In this document: positions 27,588 to 37,016 of the stretch, one piece after another
Position numbering within the stretch: the stretch's first letter is position 1
Layout of the letters: every line of letters starts with the position of its first letter
DNA from: Sphingobacteruim zhuxiongii
GTDB taxonomy: Bacteria > Bacteroidota > Bacteroidia > Sphingobacteriales > Sphingobacteriaceae
Direction: 5' to 3'
Assembly (NCBI RefSeq): GCF_009557615.1
Contig: NZ_CP045652.1
Coordinates: forward strand, 1,426,001-1,490,000
Length of the DNA: 64,000 nucleotides
Made by a program: the position numbers and the translations under genes
The notes under the pieces: generated by a model
Told to the model about the DNA's origin: nothing
The model's input: only the letters and a program-made list of their open reading frames with translations
The model's database searches: none

Positions 27588-28910
27588 TTATAGTGTACCT
27601 GTAAGTTGTTTTAAATGAAATAATTGAAATAGAATATTGATTTTAGAATTGCTTGCTTGTAAGCTGGCGTCGATTTGGCTATTTTCAGCATCTAGCATCT
27701 CGGTCATTAGCACCATGTCGTTCAAAAATCTGTTTTTCACAATCGTGTAATTTTGATTCGCTAAATCAAGTGCTTTCAAATGCGATTGATGTACTGCAAG
27801 TGTTTCTTCGTATTGAATTAAGGTTCGCTCTACAGCAAGCATTAATTGATCTTGATTTATGCGATTCAGTTCCTCTGCATTCTCTAATGCTAGCTTGGCT
27901 CTTGCTTCCTTTGCTTTATTTTTATAGATGGATGATAGCGAGTATTTTATCCCTACACCCGCAGTCCAATAATTGAAATTGTTATTTAGTATGGGGATTT
28001 CGATCATAACTGGTCCATTCAAGTAGTTTCCTGCAAATGCAAAGATTTGAGGATAACGTTCCGCGCGAACTAGTTTCTGCCGTTTCTCAGCTTGGACAAC
28101 ATTTAACGCTGCTTGCATTAGGATAGGGGAACGCTCCATGGCGATATCCTTCCATACTTTCGTGTCGACGCTGTCGCTTTCTTCGAACAGGGATTCTTCA
28201 AATGCTACGTTAAGATCTACGTTCGCTGGATATTGAAGAAGCAAACGAAGCTCTTTTAGTCGAATTGTTTTCGCGTTTTCTACTTTAAGCAAAGAAGTTT
28301 GCAAATATTCTAGTTGCAATTCGTAACGCGTAACATTGTTCTTTAACGCGACACCCTGTGCTAACTTCTGATTGATTTGATCAATCATCTTAAGAGTTTG
28401 TTGAATATTCTTTTCCAATATCGTACGCTGATTACTTAACTTTTGTAGTTCCAAGTAATGTCCAGCAATCAAAAAACGAAGGCGCTGTTTCGACTCTTCA
28501 CTGGAGAGGGTCGCTTGTGTAATATCATCTTTTGCAAGCGAGATAGATTGCTTGACAGCTCCACCTGTATAAATGAGTTGTTGTGCTTCTATCGAAAAGC
28601 TATTTCCAAGTTTAGGAATAGGGATTGACATCCCATTAGAGAAATCTCGATCAGTGATATAACCATTTCCCATATAGCTTGCCGTCAACGATGTCTCTAG
28701 ATTTGGAAGCCTTTTATCCGTTTGTTCTTTGAGCCTCGACGTCGCGATTTGCTCCTGAAGTGAGTGTAGTGTTAATTCCCGATTTCCTGAGTCTGCAAGA
28801 TTAAAAAGATCTTCCAAACGCAGAGGCTGTGAGGCATGTTGTGCCAATACTAGGAAAGGAAACAGCAAGCCATATATCGATCCGAATAGGCACTTAAAAT
28901 TTATATTCAT
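27588..28910 (-). CDS. TolC family outer-membrane efflux protein
   Basis: 440 residues from ATG at 28910, which gives a clean signal peptide (FGSIYGLLFPFLVLAQ); a TTG seven codons upstream (28931) is less likely. Two OEP repeats: LEDLFNLADSGNRELTLHSLQEQIATSR in the first and GIKYSLSSIYKNKAKEARAKLALENAEE with the terminal NYTIVKNRFLNDMVLMTEMLDAENSQIDA in the second, the standard TolC helix pattern. First gene of the tripartite pump operon. The upstream region is shared with the divergent araC-type gene. Confidence 0.93.
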   Translation of the reverse strand: MNINFKCLFGSIYGLLFPFLVLAQHASQPLRLEDLFNLADSGNRELTLHSLQEQIATSRLKEQTDKRLPNLETSLTASYMGNGYITDRDFSNGMSIPIPKLGNSFSIEAQQLIYTGGAVKQSISLAKDDITQATLSSEESKQRLRFLIAGHYLELQKLSNQRTILEKNIQQTLKMIDQINQKLAQGVALKNNVTRYELQLEYLQTSLLKVENAKTIRLKELRLLLQYPANVDLNVAFEESLFEESDSVDTKVWKDIAMERSPILMQAALNVVQAEKRQKLVRAERYPQIFAFAGNYLNGPVMIEIPILNNNFNYWTAGVGIKYSLSSIYKNKAKEARAKLALENAEELNRINQDQLMLAVERTLIQYEETLAVHQSHLKALDLANQNYTIVKNRFLNDMVLMTEMLDAENSQIDASLQASNSKINILFQLFHLKQLTGTL

Positions 28911-28993
28911 ACAATCCAATTTGAGTTGCAAAGTTCAGCTTTAAAACTAAATTGTCGTTCTTCCCAAAACAGTGTAAATTGGTTTTATTTGAA

Positions 28994-29001
28994 TATCTTT
29001 G
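28994..29001 (+). promoter_or_regulatory. candidate -7 promoter box for the AraC-type regulator
   Basis: TATCTTTG fits the Bacteroidota -7 consensus TAnnTTTG, 37 bp before the start codon. No convincing -33 element is present at the usual spacing. Confidence 0.35.
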
Positions 29002-29038
29002 ATTGAATAAAGGGTGAATAATTTTAAAGTGTGAAACA

Positions 29039-29920
29039 ATGAAATTGAATGATGATGACTTTGAGGTGTTTCTTGAAAGATTAAGTTATAACGATTTTGA
29101 GGCGTATATTAATGTATTTCCTTTTAAGAGCGTACATGCTAATAAGCTAGTCAACAGTAATGTTATCCTAAAATCTACGTTATTTATATTGGTTTTAAAT
29201 GGAAGTGGAGTGATTGATGTGAACTTCCGACAGTATGAGTTAAAGGCCCAAGATATTGTATTGTTGTCTTTTGGTCACTTCTTTAAAATCAAAGCATTGA
29301 GTGAAGACTTCACTGCGCTTGCCCTATATGTCAGTAAGGATTATGTTGACCAGATGTTCTCGGCGGATATGATGTATAAACGAGTGAAGTACGGCGTTCA
29401 GATGTTTTCCAATCCTGTAATCAATCTATCCAAGCCTTCAGTCATTCGTTTGAAGAGCCGCATTACTTTTATAAAGGGGCTTTTGAATGATACTAGTCAT
29501 AGCTACCAGAATGAAATGGTATTGAATGCGCTACGAATTTATTTTCTAGATCTCAGTCATCTCTTAGAAACTTCAAATAAGATGGTGAACCGCAAGCCAT
29601 CTAACGATGAAATTTACTTAAAGAAGTTTTTAGAACTGCTGGTTCTACACTATAAAGAGCAACATTTGGTGGAGTTTTACGCTAGTAAAATTAATATTAC
29701 TGGGCATCATCTAACGTTAATTATTAAGCGACTTTGTGGCGAAACTGTATCAGAGTTTATCTTTCAGTTGATATTCGCGGAAGCGAAAATAATGCTGAAA
29801 TCTCCCAAAATGACTATTCACCAGATTGCAGATGAACTGCATTTCTCCGATCAATCTGCATTTGGAAAGTTCTTTAAACGAAGGTCGGGCGTCTCGCCGA
29901 AGGAGTTTAGGAATTTGTAA
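29039..29920 (+). CDS. AraC family transcriptional regulator
   Basis: 293 residues: an N-terminal cupin-like sensing part (GSGVIDVNFRQYELKAQDIVLLSFGHFFKI) and a C-terminal pair of helix-turn-helices (LVEFYASKINITGHHLTLIIKRLCGETVSEFI and MTIHQIADELHFSDQSAFGKFFKRRSGVSPKEFRNL), the latter being the classic AraC signature. It is divergent from the TolC-HlyD-MFS operon with about 128 bp between start codons, so it most likely controls that pump. Inducer unknown. Confidence 0.93.
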   Translation: MKLNDDDFEVFLERLSYNDFEAYINVFPFKSVHANKLVNSNVILKSTLFILVLNGSGVIDVNFRQYELKAQDIVLLSFGHFFKIKALSEDFTALALYVSKDYVDQMFSADMMYKRVKYGVQMFSNPVINLSKPSVIRLKSRITFIKGLLNDTSHSYQNEMVLNALRIYFLDLSHLLETSNKMVNRKPSNDEIYLKKFLELLVLHYKEQHLVEFYASKINITGHHLTLIIKRLCGETVSEFIFQLIFAEAKIMLKSPKMTIHQIADELHFSDQSAFGKFFKRRSGVSPKEFRNL

Positions 29921-30654
29921 GGGGAATAGTATTGTTAAAGCATTATTATCAACGTCATTTCAATTGTCGTAGATAAATAGATATTCCTAAGTCTAATACC
30001 ATGCAATTTGCTTCAATCTTAAAACTGTTGTTTTTGAGCATATTCTGCTATTTGACTATTGAAATATCAACTACAACGTTTTCGTAATTAGTTCTATAAA
30101 CTCATTTTGAAGGAAATTAAAATTTGTATCTTAAGGATGTTATATTAATCTTATATTAAAACGAAATAAACCTATACGAATGACTATCTACTTTTGATTC
30201 TTGGGCGTGCTGATTTAATAGCAGTGACTCCTCAAGATAAATCAAATTAATATCTAGGAATTCGAATGATAATTAACCGATGCTTCGTCTTTGATTAGCC
30301 AACAATTGCGGAGAGTAAGAAAATAGTTTTTATTTTCTGAGAACCTTTGAATTAGTAATTCTTTTCTAACCCACCCAAATAATAGCCCCTCTTCAAAGAG
30401 CGGCCAGGAACCCATTTGAATATTTGCAACATCTGTTTTTTTCGAATTATATAGAAAAACAGTAAAGATTTATTGAATAATCCCGCGCGCTTTCGCGAAA
30501 AGAATGAAAGCGTTGTGCTACAGGTCTGCCCTAAAATGTAGCCTGTTGCAAAATATGAATGCAAACATTTTACCCTAAAATGAAGAGTTTATGAGTCCTT
30601 AAAATTATAGTGCCTAAGAGAAGTTTAACTAATTTTTTACTAAACCCATTAAGT
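29921..30654. other. 734-bp intergenic region before susC of locus 3
   Basis: AT-rich, no credible gene. A TAnnTTTG box (TACTTTTG, 30189-30196) could start a long leader of about 450 nt toward susC. At 30490-30500 there is a palindrome TTTCGCGAAA inside a CGCTTTC/GAAAGCG hairpin, and the string CCCTAAAATG occurs twice (about 30531 and 30575), possibly a regulator site. A 70-codon minus-strand frame here shows no family resemblance and is not called. Confidence 0.4.
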
Positions 30655-33600
30655 ATGAAAAACCGATCAAGAAAAACACCTTTAATCATGTTAATCTGTG
30701 TAATGCTATTCGTGAGTTATGAAGCTATTGCACAACAAGCATCTGGAAAGAAACTTACCATTTCTGGAATCGTTATGGAAGCTAACGATCCCCCAATTCC
30801 GCTATCGGAAGCGACTATCTCTATTAAGGGGTCGGGGAGATCCTTGAAAACTGAAAAGAATGGAAATTTCAATCTAAATGATGTTCCCATCGGAAGTATT
30901 TTGGTTGTCACATACACCGGATTCAAAACACAAGAAGTTCCAGTACATCGAGATTACAACAATTTGATTATATCTCTAGTTCGAGATCTCAATGAGATGG
31001 AGCAAGTTGTTGTAACTGGTGTCGCCAAACAGAAAGTAAAAGAGATTGCAAGCTCCGTGAGTACTGTCGATATGGAGAATGTGGTCAATAAACCGGTTAC
31101 TCAACTTTCCCAAGCCTTGCAGGGCGGAACGACAGGGATTAGTGTCAATCAATCGTCGGGCGTAGTGGGGAGTGAACAATCAGCGATTCGTATACGTGGG
31201 GTCGCGACTATGGGGAATGCTGACCCCTTAGTATTAGTTGACGGCGTGCCATTCGATATGAATAATTTGGACCCAAACTCCGTGGCGAGCATAAGTGTAC
31301 TTAAAGATGCTGCCGCAGCCTCAATGTATGGCTCTCGAGGTGCTAATGGGGTAATCTTGATTACAACTAAGCGTGGTGTAGCCGGACGAATAAACGTCGA
31401 TTATAACGGCTATTATGGGGTTCAAAAGCAATCTATCGTGCCGAATCTAGTTGATGGACCCGTGTATATGCGCGCCATGAATCAGTTAAATGAAAACATG
31501 GGCTCAAACCCTGCTTTCTCAGAGGGGGCAATTGACTCCACTGCGAGAGGGTTAGATCCTCTTTTGTACCCAAATACAAATTGGTGGGATCTGACCATGC
31601 GGGAGTCTATTCCTATTCAGCAGCATTCCGTTTTGTTGTCTGGTGGTAACACGGCCTCTCGATTTGTAATCAATATCAACCATCTCGAGCAAAGTGGTCA
31701 GATCAAGAATTTGGGTGTTAATAATCCGTCAAAATATTCAAGAACTAGTGCGCGTATAAACTCTACGGTCGATTTGACGCGTAACATTATGATTTATACA
31801 GACTTATTTGCTTCTCGTTCGCAGCAAGCGGAGCCTTATGTAAATGGTTCCGGACGAGCAACGGGATATCTGCAAGATAAAATCTATGCTGCACCGCCAA
31901 CAGTTGTCGGCAAATATCCTTTTCCAGGAGGTACAGTACCAGGTTACATTCGTCCCGGTACTGAATTCTATGGGAATTTTGGAGAAGCTTGGAATCCCGT
32001 TGGTGTTTTAGAACAAGGCGGTACAATCGGAAGAACGCGTGATGAAGCAATTCTAAATATACGGCCTCAATGGCAGATATCACCCAATTGGAGTGCTAGC
32101 GGACAAGTAAGTTATACGGTAGCCTCTGGACTCGATATCACTAATCAAGACGCTTATACATTCTTTGACTATTATTCTTTTACTCAGGTCGGCTCATATG
32201 GCTTAACCAAGGGTAGCAGCCTGACCGGTAGGAATAGTTACTTCTATTGGGGTGGAAATGTAGAATATAAAGCAAACATAGGGGCCGATAAAAAGCACAA
32301 TGTAAATGCGATTTTAGGGTATACGCAGGAGTTGCGAAATCCAGGTCAAGAAAATACGAGTGCTTATTTCGATTTTGTCGCCCTACAGTCTTATTCTTTT
32401 AAAGGAATCTATAGTTATGATGAGAAATATCTTTTGGAAGTGGGTATGCGTAGAGATGGTTCCTCACTATTTGGACCGGGGAATAAGTGGGGTAATTTCC
32501 CATCAGTTGCTGTAGGTTGGAATATTGATCAGGAAGCCTTCATGGATGGGCAAGATTGGCTTATGGCATGGAAGTTAAGAGCTTCCTATGGTATTTTGGG
32601 AAATAACCGTGTGCGTCCTTATTTGTACCAAACAACACTCAATGGAAATGGTACGGTGGCGTCGCATGGGAATGCAAATCTGCGTTGGGAGAAGTTAAAT
32701 CAGTTCAACATCGGAACCGACTTGAGCTTGAAAGCAGGCTTAGATATTACCGTTGAGTGGTATAACAAAAACTCAGAAGATTTATTACTTACTGCCGACC
32801 CGTTGTACTCGAGTGCGATCGGTGTAAATTCTGCTGGTGGAGGCAATAGCCCTACATTTAATGCTGCATCAGCAAATGTCAAAGGTTTAGATGCAAGTAT
32901 CAAATATTTTAAATCATGGGATAATCGCTTTGGTTTAAATCTCAGTTTAGGTTATAGCACGCTATCAAGTAAAGTGTTGTCGGTTGGTGAAAGCAATACT
33001 CCGATTATTTCTGGAAATACAATCTTAATGGTAGGTGGCGCATTACGTGAGTTTTATGGGTATCGTAGCCAAGGATTGTTGCAACAAGCGGATATTGATA
33101 ATGAAAACATTCCGAAATTGTCTGGAGCAATAAACGCTGGCGATATAAAATATATCGATAAAAATGGAGATGGTAAGATTGATGCGAATGATAGAGTGCC
33201 CTTAGGTACAACCCAACCCACAAAGGTTGTCTTCGGGAATATTGGGTTTAATGCAAAAGGTTTTGACTTTGATATGCTTGTTAATTATCAAGCAGGAAGT
33301 CCAATTTTCTATCAAGGTGCATTTGCGAATCCCTTTAGCACGAATCCGAGGATAACGCCTCAAGAGGAGCAGATGGATACTTGGGCTCCCGAAAATACGG
33401 GCGCAAGCTTGCCGCGCTTTTCTACCGCTGGAGTTGTCTTTTCAGATTTTTGGCAAGAGAAAGGCGATTTTGTGCGCATACGATACATGCAATTGGGATA
33501 TACGCTCCCTGAGAGCTGGTTGTCAAATGCCCGTATAAAATCAACAAGAGTATATTTCAATGCGCAAAATCCATTCACATTCTCGGACATTAAAATGATT

Positions 33601-33687
33601 GATCCTGAGACCGCACGTTCGAGTGTGAGCACTGAAAATATTGCTCCGTTAAAAATTTATACGTTCGGTCTATCCGTAAAATTCTAA
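30655..33687 (+). CDS. SusC/RagA TonB-dependent outer-membrane transporter, no STN domain (locus 3)
   Basis: 1010 residues from ATG at 30655, which directly opens a signal peptide (LIMLICVMLFVSYEAIAQQ); a GTG 15 codons upstream (30610) is less likely. A carboxypeptidase-regulatory-like domain follows (ISGIVMEANDPPIPLSEATISI), then TonB box/plug (MEQVVVTGVAKQK, LQGGTTGISV, DPLVLVDGVPFDMNNLDP, SISVLKDAAAASMYGSRGANGVILITTKRG) and a barrel ending YTFGLSVKF. There is no STN domain and no sigma/FecR gene nearby, so this transporter is not built to signal. Substrate unknown; only susD accompanies it. Confidence 0.95.
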   Translation: MKNRSRKTPLIMLICVMLFVSYEAIAQQASGKKLTISGIVMEANDPPIPLSEATISIKGSGRSLKTEKNGNFNLNDVPIGSILVVTYTGFKTQEVPVHRDYNNLIISLVRDLNEMEQVVVTGVAKQKVKEIASSVSTVDMENVVNKPVTQLSQALQGGTTGISVNQSSGVVGSEQSAIRIRGVATMGNADPLVLVDGVPFDMNNLDPNSVASISVLKDAAAASMYGSRGANGVILITTKRGVAGRINVDYNGYYGVQKQSIVPNLVDGPVYMRAMNQLNENMGSNPAFSEGAIDSTARGLDPLLYPNTNWWDLTMRESIPIQQHSVLLSGGNTASRFVININHLEQSGQIKNLGVNNPSKYSRTSARINSTVDLTRNIMIYTDLFASRSQQAEPYVNGSGRATGYLQDKIYAAPPTVVGKYPFPGGTVPGYIRPGTEFYGNFGEAWNPVGVLEQGGTIGRTRDEAILNIRPQWQISPNWSASGQVSYTVASGLDITNQDAYTFFDYYSFTQVGSYGLTKGSSLTGRNSYFYWGGNVEYKANIGADKKHNVNAILGYTQELRNPGQENTSAYFDFVALQSYSFKGIYSYDEKYLLEVGMRRDGSSLFGPGNKWGNFPSVAVGWNIDQEAFMDGQDWLMAWKLRASYGILGNNRVRPYLYQTTLNGNGTVASHGNANLRWEKLNQFNIGTDLSLKAGLDITVEWYNKNSEDLLLTADPLYSSAIGVNSAGGGNSPTFNAASANVKGLDASIKYFKSWDNRFGLNLSLGYSTLSSKVLSVGESNTPIISGNTILMVGGALREFYGYRSQGLLQQADIDNENIPKLSGAINAGDIKYIDKNGDGKIDANDRVPLGTTQPTKVVFGNIGFNAKGFDFDMLVNYQAGSPIFYQGAFANPFSTNPRITPQEEQMDTWAPENTGASLPRFSTAGVVFSDFWQEKGDFVRIRYMQLGYTLPESWLSNARIKSTRVYFNAQNPFTFSDIKMIDPETARSSVSTENIAPLKIYTFGLSVKF

Positions 33688-33718
33688 TTAATTGTTAGCA
33701 CTTTTTAAAGTTTAGAAC

Positions 33719-35353
33719 ATGAAAAAATCAAAGATTATTACGACCATATTAGTTTCAACAAGTGTTTTGCTTAGCGGTTGCGAAAAATTTCTCATTCGCG
33801 ATAATCCCACGGGGATAACAGATGATAGATTCTGGCGTGTAGAAAGCGATTTGACCAGCTATCTTGAAACAATTTATAATAATGCAATTCCTGCAGGGGC
33901 GCTAATTACGGATGGTGGAACCTATCAAGCAAACTCATTGATGCAAATGTCAGGGATAACTGACGAAGGCGTGTCCAGAGCAAATTTTGGATCTTGGCAA
34001 AACTTCCCAATTGGTTTATTGACCCCGAGTGACGGATATATTAGTGATGTTTATCGATATAATTATGCAAATATATCCGATTGCAGTCGAATCTTGGAAA
34101 ACTATCAGAACGTTTATATCGCTAATGACGAGCTAAAAAAGAGGTATGCTGCAGAAGCAAGGGCGTTAAGAGCGTATGCACATCTGAAGTTATATGAATT
34201 CTTTGGCGTCGTACCGATTGTTGATCACAGTATTAAGTTTTCGGACGAAGACGCTAAGAATCTGCCGCGGCCAACCGAAGCTGACTTAGTAGCCTTTATT
34301 TCGCGCGAATTGGATGAAGCAGCGAAAGATCTGCCGACAAGCTATAACGTTGATCAAGCCTATAGAATGAGTCGCGGAGCCTGTCACGCACTACAAGTAA
34401 GGCTATATATGAATAATAAAAATTACCCTAAGGCAATTGAATACGCAAAGAAGCTTATCGATTTGAATGTTTACCAATTATGGAAATCGAATAGCAGTAA
34501 GAATAGCTATGCCAGTCTTTTTTCATATGATGCGCAAAACAATTCAGAGCGCATTTTATTTCGACGAGCTGGAAACAAGGGGATAGCAGGGCGCATGGGG
34601 CCAGCATCTGTTGTAGCAAATGGACAAGCAACGATATCGGCAACTGGTGCTTTAATTAATACCTATGAGACCAAGCAAGGGAAGAACCTGAATGAATTGC
34701 CTGCAGACAGTATAGCGATTTATAAAAAGACACCGAACTACAATAATAATAGAGATCCAAGGCTTTCAACCTCCGTACTGCTGCCGGGAGCTCGATTTGT
34801 TCGCCCGTACGATCCCTTTAATAATGCAACCGACCTGGTCGGTAAGACGTTTGCAACGGTTACGGGAGCATTGTGTACAAAGTATCTACAAGAAGAGGAT
34901 TATAACAAAGGGTTTGGCGGCGCAACTATAAATTTTATGGTGATAAGATATGCTGAAATTTTGTTAAGCTATGTTGAGGCGCTAGTAGAGTCTGGTGATT
35001 GGCAGAATCCCGATGTGAAGAAATATCTTAATGAAATTAGAAATAGAGCAGGTTTACCGACCTACAATGAAGCTATCTATAATTCACAAGCAAAAATTCG
35101 TGAGTTATATCGAAGAGAACGATTTTTGGAGCTCGCATTTGAAGGAACAAGATTGATTGATATTCGTCGGTGGCGAATTGGTACGGAAGTGTTGAACGGT
35201 CCGGCATATGGCTTGATCGATCCCAAAACAAATGAAGTAGTGAAAGTTGAAGATCGTGTGTTTGATGCAAATCGGGATTATCTATGGCCAATCCCTCAAA
35301 CAGAAATCAACAACAATACAGGATTAAATGGTCAGAATAACCCTGGCTGGTAG
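33719..35353 (+). CDS. SusD/RagB family nutrient-binding lipoprotein (locus 3)
   Basis: 544 residues, lipobox VLLSGCEKFL (Cys about residue 21). Family features: NISDCSRILENYQNV, AAEARALRAYAHLKLYEFFGVVPIVD, SRGACHALQVRLYMNNKNYPKA, VIRYAEILLSYVEALVESGDW, YRRERFLELAFEGTRLIDIRRW and terminal WPIPQTEIN...NPGW. It starts 31 bp after susC and is the last gene of this two-gene unit; a strong terminator follows. No enzyme is encoded with the pair, so degradation must be done by products of other loci. Confidence 0.95.
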   Translation: MKKSKIITTILVSTSVLLSGCEKFLIRDNPTGITDDRFWRVESDLTSYLETIYNNAIPAGALITDGGTYQANSLMQMSGITDEGVSRANFGSWQNFPIGLLTPSDGYISDVYRYNYANISDCSRILENYQNVYIANDELKKRYAAEARALRAYAHLKLYEFFGVVPIVDHSIKFSDEDAKNLPRPTEADLVAFISRELDEAAKDLPTSYNVDQAYRMSRGACHALQVRLYMNNKNYPKAIEYAKKLIDLNVYQLWKSNSSKNSYASLFSYDAQNNSERILFRRAGNKGIAGRMGPASVVANGQATISATGALINTYETKQGKNLNELPADSIAIYKKTPNYNNNRDPRLSTSVLLPGARFVRPYDPFNNATDLVGKTFATVTGALCTKYLQEEDYNKGFGGATINFMVIRYAEILLSYVEALVESGDWQNPDVKKYLNEIRNRAGLPTYNEAIYNSQAKIRELYRRERFLELAFEGTRLIDIRRWRIGTEVLNGPAYGLIDPKTNEVVKVEDRVFDANRDYLWPIPQTEINNNTGLNGQNNPGW

Positions 35354-35393
35354 TTCGATTTAATCTTGTTAATTTAATGCTCGACATTGGCAA

Positions 35394-35422
35394 AAAAGGC
35401 GCTAGAAGTAGCGCCTTTTGTA
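35394..35422 (+). terminator. intrinsic terminator after susD (locus 3)
   Basis: 11-bp perfect stem (AAAAGGCGCTA 35394-35404 / complement 35409-35419) with loop GAAG; the stem ends in T4. GC-rich core and position 40 bp after the susD stop support termination. Confidence 0.85.
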
Positions 35423-35489
35423 ATCCAGTTGAAACGAATTTTAATATTCAATAGGGTTATATAAACTTTAGGTCGATATATAATTCGAA

Positions 35490-36047
35490 TTAGTGTCTCG
35501 AAAGCTTGAAAGCAACTTCAATGCGATTGATTTGATCTAAGTGTCTTATTATATGGTTGATAAGAAACTGAAATGTGTCGCCTAGATTAAGACTTAAAAA
35601 ACTAGAAATGGAAGTGCGAATTTTTATTTTGTTCAAACTTACATGTCTTGATTTGATCAGAAGATCTAATAGCCTTATTTGTTGATCAATAAAATTGTCA
35701 ATCACATCAATATTAAGACTCGCGTTTATTGGGTTTTTGTTTTTAAATGTTTTAATTTTCTTTGTTTTATTCTTTGGCAGAATACTTTTTGCAAAATATC
35801 CACCTAGAAGGCCACTTTTAAATTGGATATCACTCGTTGTATTAGAGTTTTTAATCTCCATTTCTATTTGTGGTAGATAGAATTGGCCATATAAATTTAG
35901 ATGTTCCAAACATTCTAAAATGTTCCATGAATTTTCGCTTTCCCGCCATTTTAAACTATCCAATTCATAAAATTTCAACTTTTCGACCTTATTTATGATC
36001 AGTCGAACGTCGTCTATAAGTGATTGAATCAATGTCTCAGTATTCAT
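35490..36047 (-). CDS. DinB-like superfamily protein
   Basis: 185 residues, four-helix-bundle DinB/YfiT type. The N-terminal segment SENSWNILECLEHLNLYGQFYLPQIE carries the first metal-ligand His, and the C-terminal NHIIRHLDQINRIEVA carries the H-x3-H pair, so the usual metal triad looks complete. Related proteins are metal-dependent thiol-S-transferases or have no known function. Monocistronic. On its coding strand, 71-89 bp upstream of the start, GAATTTGGC occurs twice in tandem with 10-bp spacing, a possible operator. Confidence 0.8.
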   Translation of the reverse strand: MNTETLIQSLIDDVRLIINKVEKLKFYELDSLKWRESENSWNILECLEHLNLYGQFYLPQIEMEIKNSNTTSDIQFKSGLLGGYFAKSILPKNKTKKIKTFKNKNPINASLNIDVIDNFIDQQIRLLDLLIKSRHVSLNKIKIRTSISSFLSLNLGDTFQFLINHIIRHLDQINRIEVAFKLSRH

Positions 36048-36509
36048 ACTGTAATATTTTAAAGGTTAAGAATAAATAAGGTAATTGTAGTTGATCAAAG
36101 AACAGATTCAATTGTCAGCCAAATTCTGCCAAATTCACCTAAGCGCCTATATGACCGAATTGTCATCATTCTAGAGGCAGCATAAGCTCCCAAAACACTG
36201 ATAGGTGTTTCGGTCGTTTAGATAGGTCTTTTAATATTAGATCGTTCGAAAGGATAATAAAAGCTGAATCAGCTCCTCTGTAAATCTCGCTTATAGAATT
36301 TATGGCAATAGAATTGGATCATGCGATAGCGCGCTAAATCAATCTTAGATTGTGGGATTAATAATGTTTTTAGGACTACATATTTCAAAACCACAATGGC
36401 TTCAGTAAGATAAACTAGATAACTCATTCTAATAATATTCTTTGTATAATTCATTTTTAATGTACTATACAAAGCTCTTACGTTTTTTATGATTAATTCT
36501 TGATTGAAG
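36048..36509. other. 462-bp region between DinB-like and Crp/Fnr genes
   Basis: Holds the tandem GCCAAATTC repeat (36118-36126, 36128-36136) upstream of the DinB-like gene and a small hairpin (AAACAC/GTGTTT, 36193-36210). A 67-codon minus-strand frame at 36269-36472 has no recognisable family and no clear ribosome site; it may be noise or a decayed gene and is not called. Confidence 0.4.
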
Positions 36510-37016
36510 TCAAGAGTTTTTTAAACGAGATAAGGTTTCTGGACTCATTCTTAAATAATTTGCAATGTGTCTATGTGGAACTTCCTGAAAAAGCTGCGGA
36601 CTTCTTTTTAAAACTCTAAGATATCTTTCTTTCGGTGAGTTTGTTAGAATATCTATTTCCCGCTCAAACTGCTGGATGATAAGAGTTTCTAACATATTAA
36701 CCCACATATCTCTATTAATTTGTATTTTTAAAAAGGTATTGATTTGGGATTTTGAAATTACTCGAACTACAGTTTTCTTTATAGCTTGTATAAATAGTTC
36801 CGAAGGAGTTTCTGTAATGAATGAGTCTAATAAAACTATAATATTGTCTTTGTATCCGAGCCTTATTGTTTGCTCTTGATAATCATCTAATACAAAAATT
36901 CTGACACTACCACTCACTATGTAGTATACATTGGTGTCTATACTTCCTTTAACTTTCAAAAACTCATTTCTCTCTACAGTAATTGTTTTTTCGGACAATT
37001 CAATGATTCCTTTCAT
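36510..37016 (-). CDS. Crp/Fnr family transcriptional regulator
   Basis: 168 residues: a cyclic-nucleotide-binding-type beta-roll (FLKVKGSIDTNVYYIVSGSVRIFVLDDYQEQTIRLGYKD) and a C-terminal helix-turn-helix (SPKERYLRVLKRSPQLFQEVPHRHIANYLRMSPETLSRLKNS), the usual form of the small Crp/Fnr proteins of Bacteroidota. No Cys cluster for iron-sulfur sensing is present. It is divergent from susC of locus 4 across 790 bp; whether it controls that pair is unknown. Confidence 0.9.
   Translation of the reverse strand: MKGIIELSEKTITVERNEFLKVKGSIDTNVYYIVSGSVRIFVLDDYQEQTIRLGYKDNIIVLLDSFITETPSELFIQAIKKTVVRVISKSQINTFLKIQINRDMWVNMLETLIIQQFEREIDILTNSPKERYLRVLKRSPQLFQEVPHRHIANYLRMSPETLSRLKNS

Noticed and set aside
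30352..30564. 70-codon minus-strand frame before susC of locus 3
   Set aside because: No recognisable motif and it lies across palindromes and repeats that look regulatory.
36100..36140. Possible sigma-54 promoter (TTGGCAGAATTTGGCT, minus strand)
   Set aside because: The GG and GC dinucleotides are 9 bp apart instead of the required 10, and the sequence is better explained as a tandem repeat.
36269..36472. 67-codon minus-strand frame after the Crp/Fnr gene
   Set aside because: No ribosome site, no family, AT-rich chance frame is as likely; mentioned under the intergenic region.
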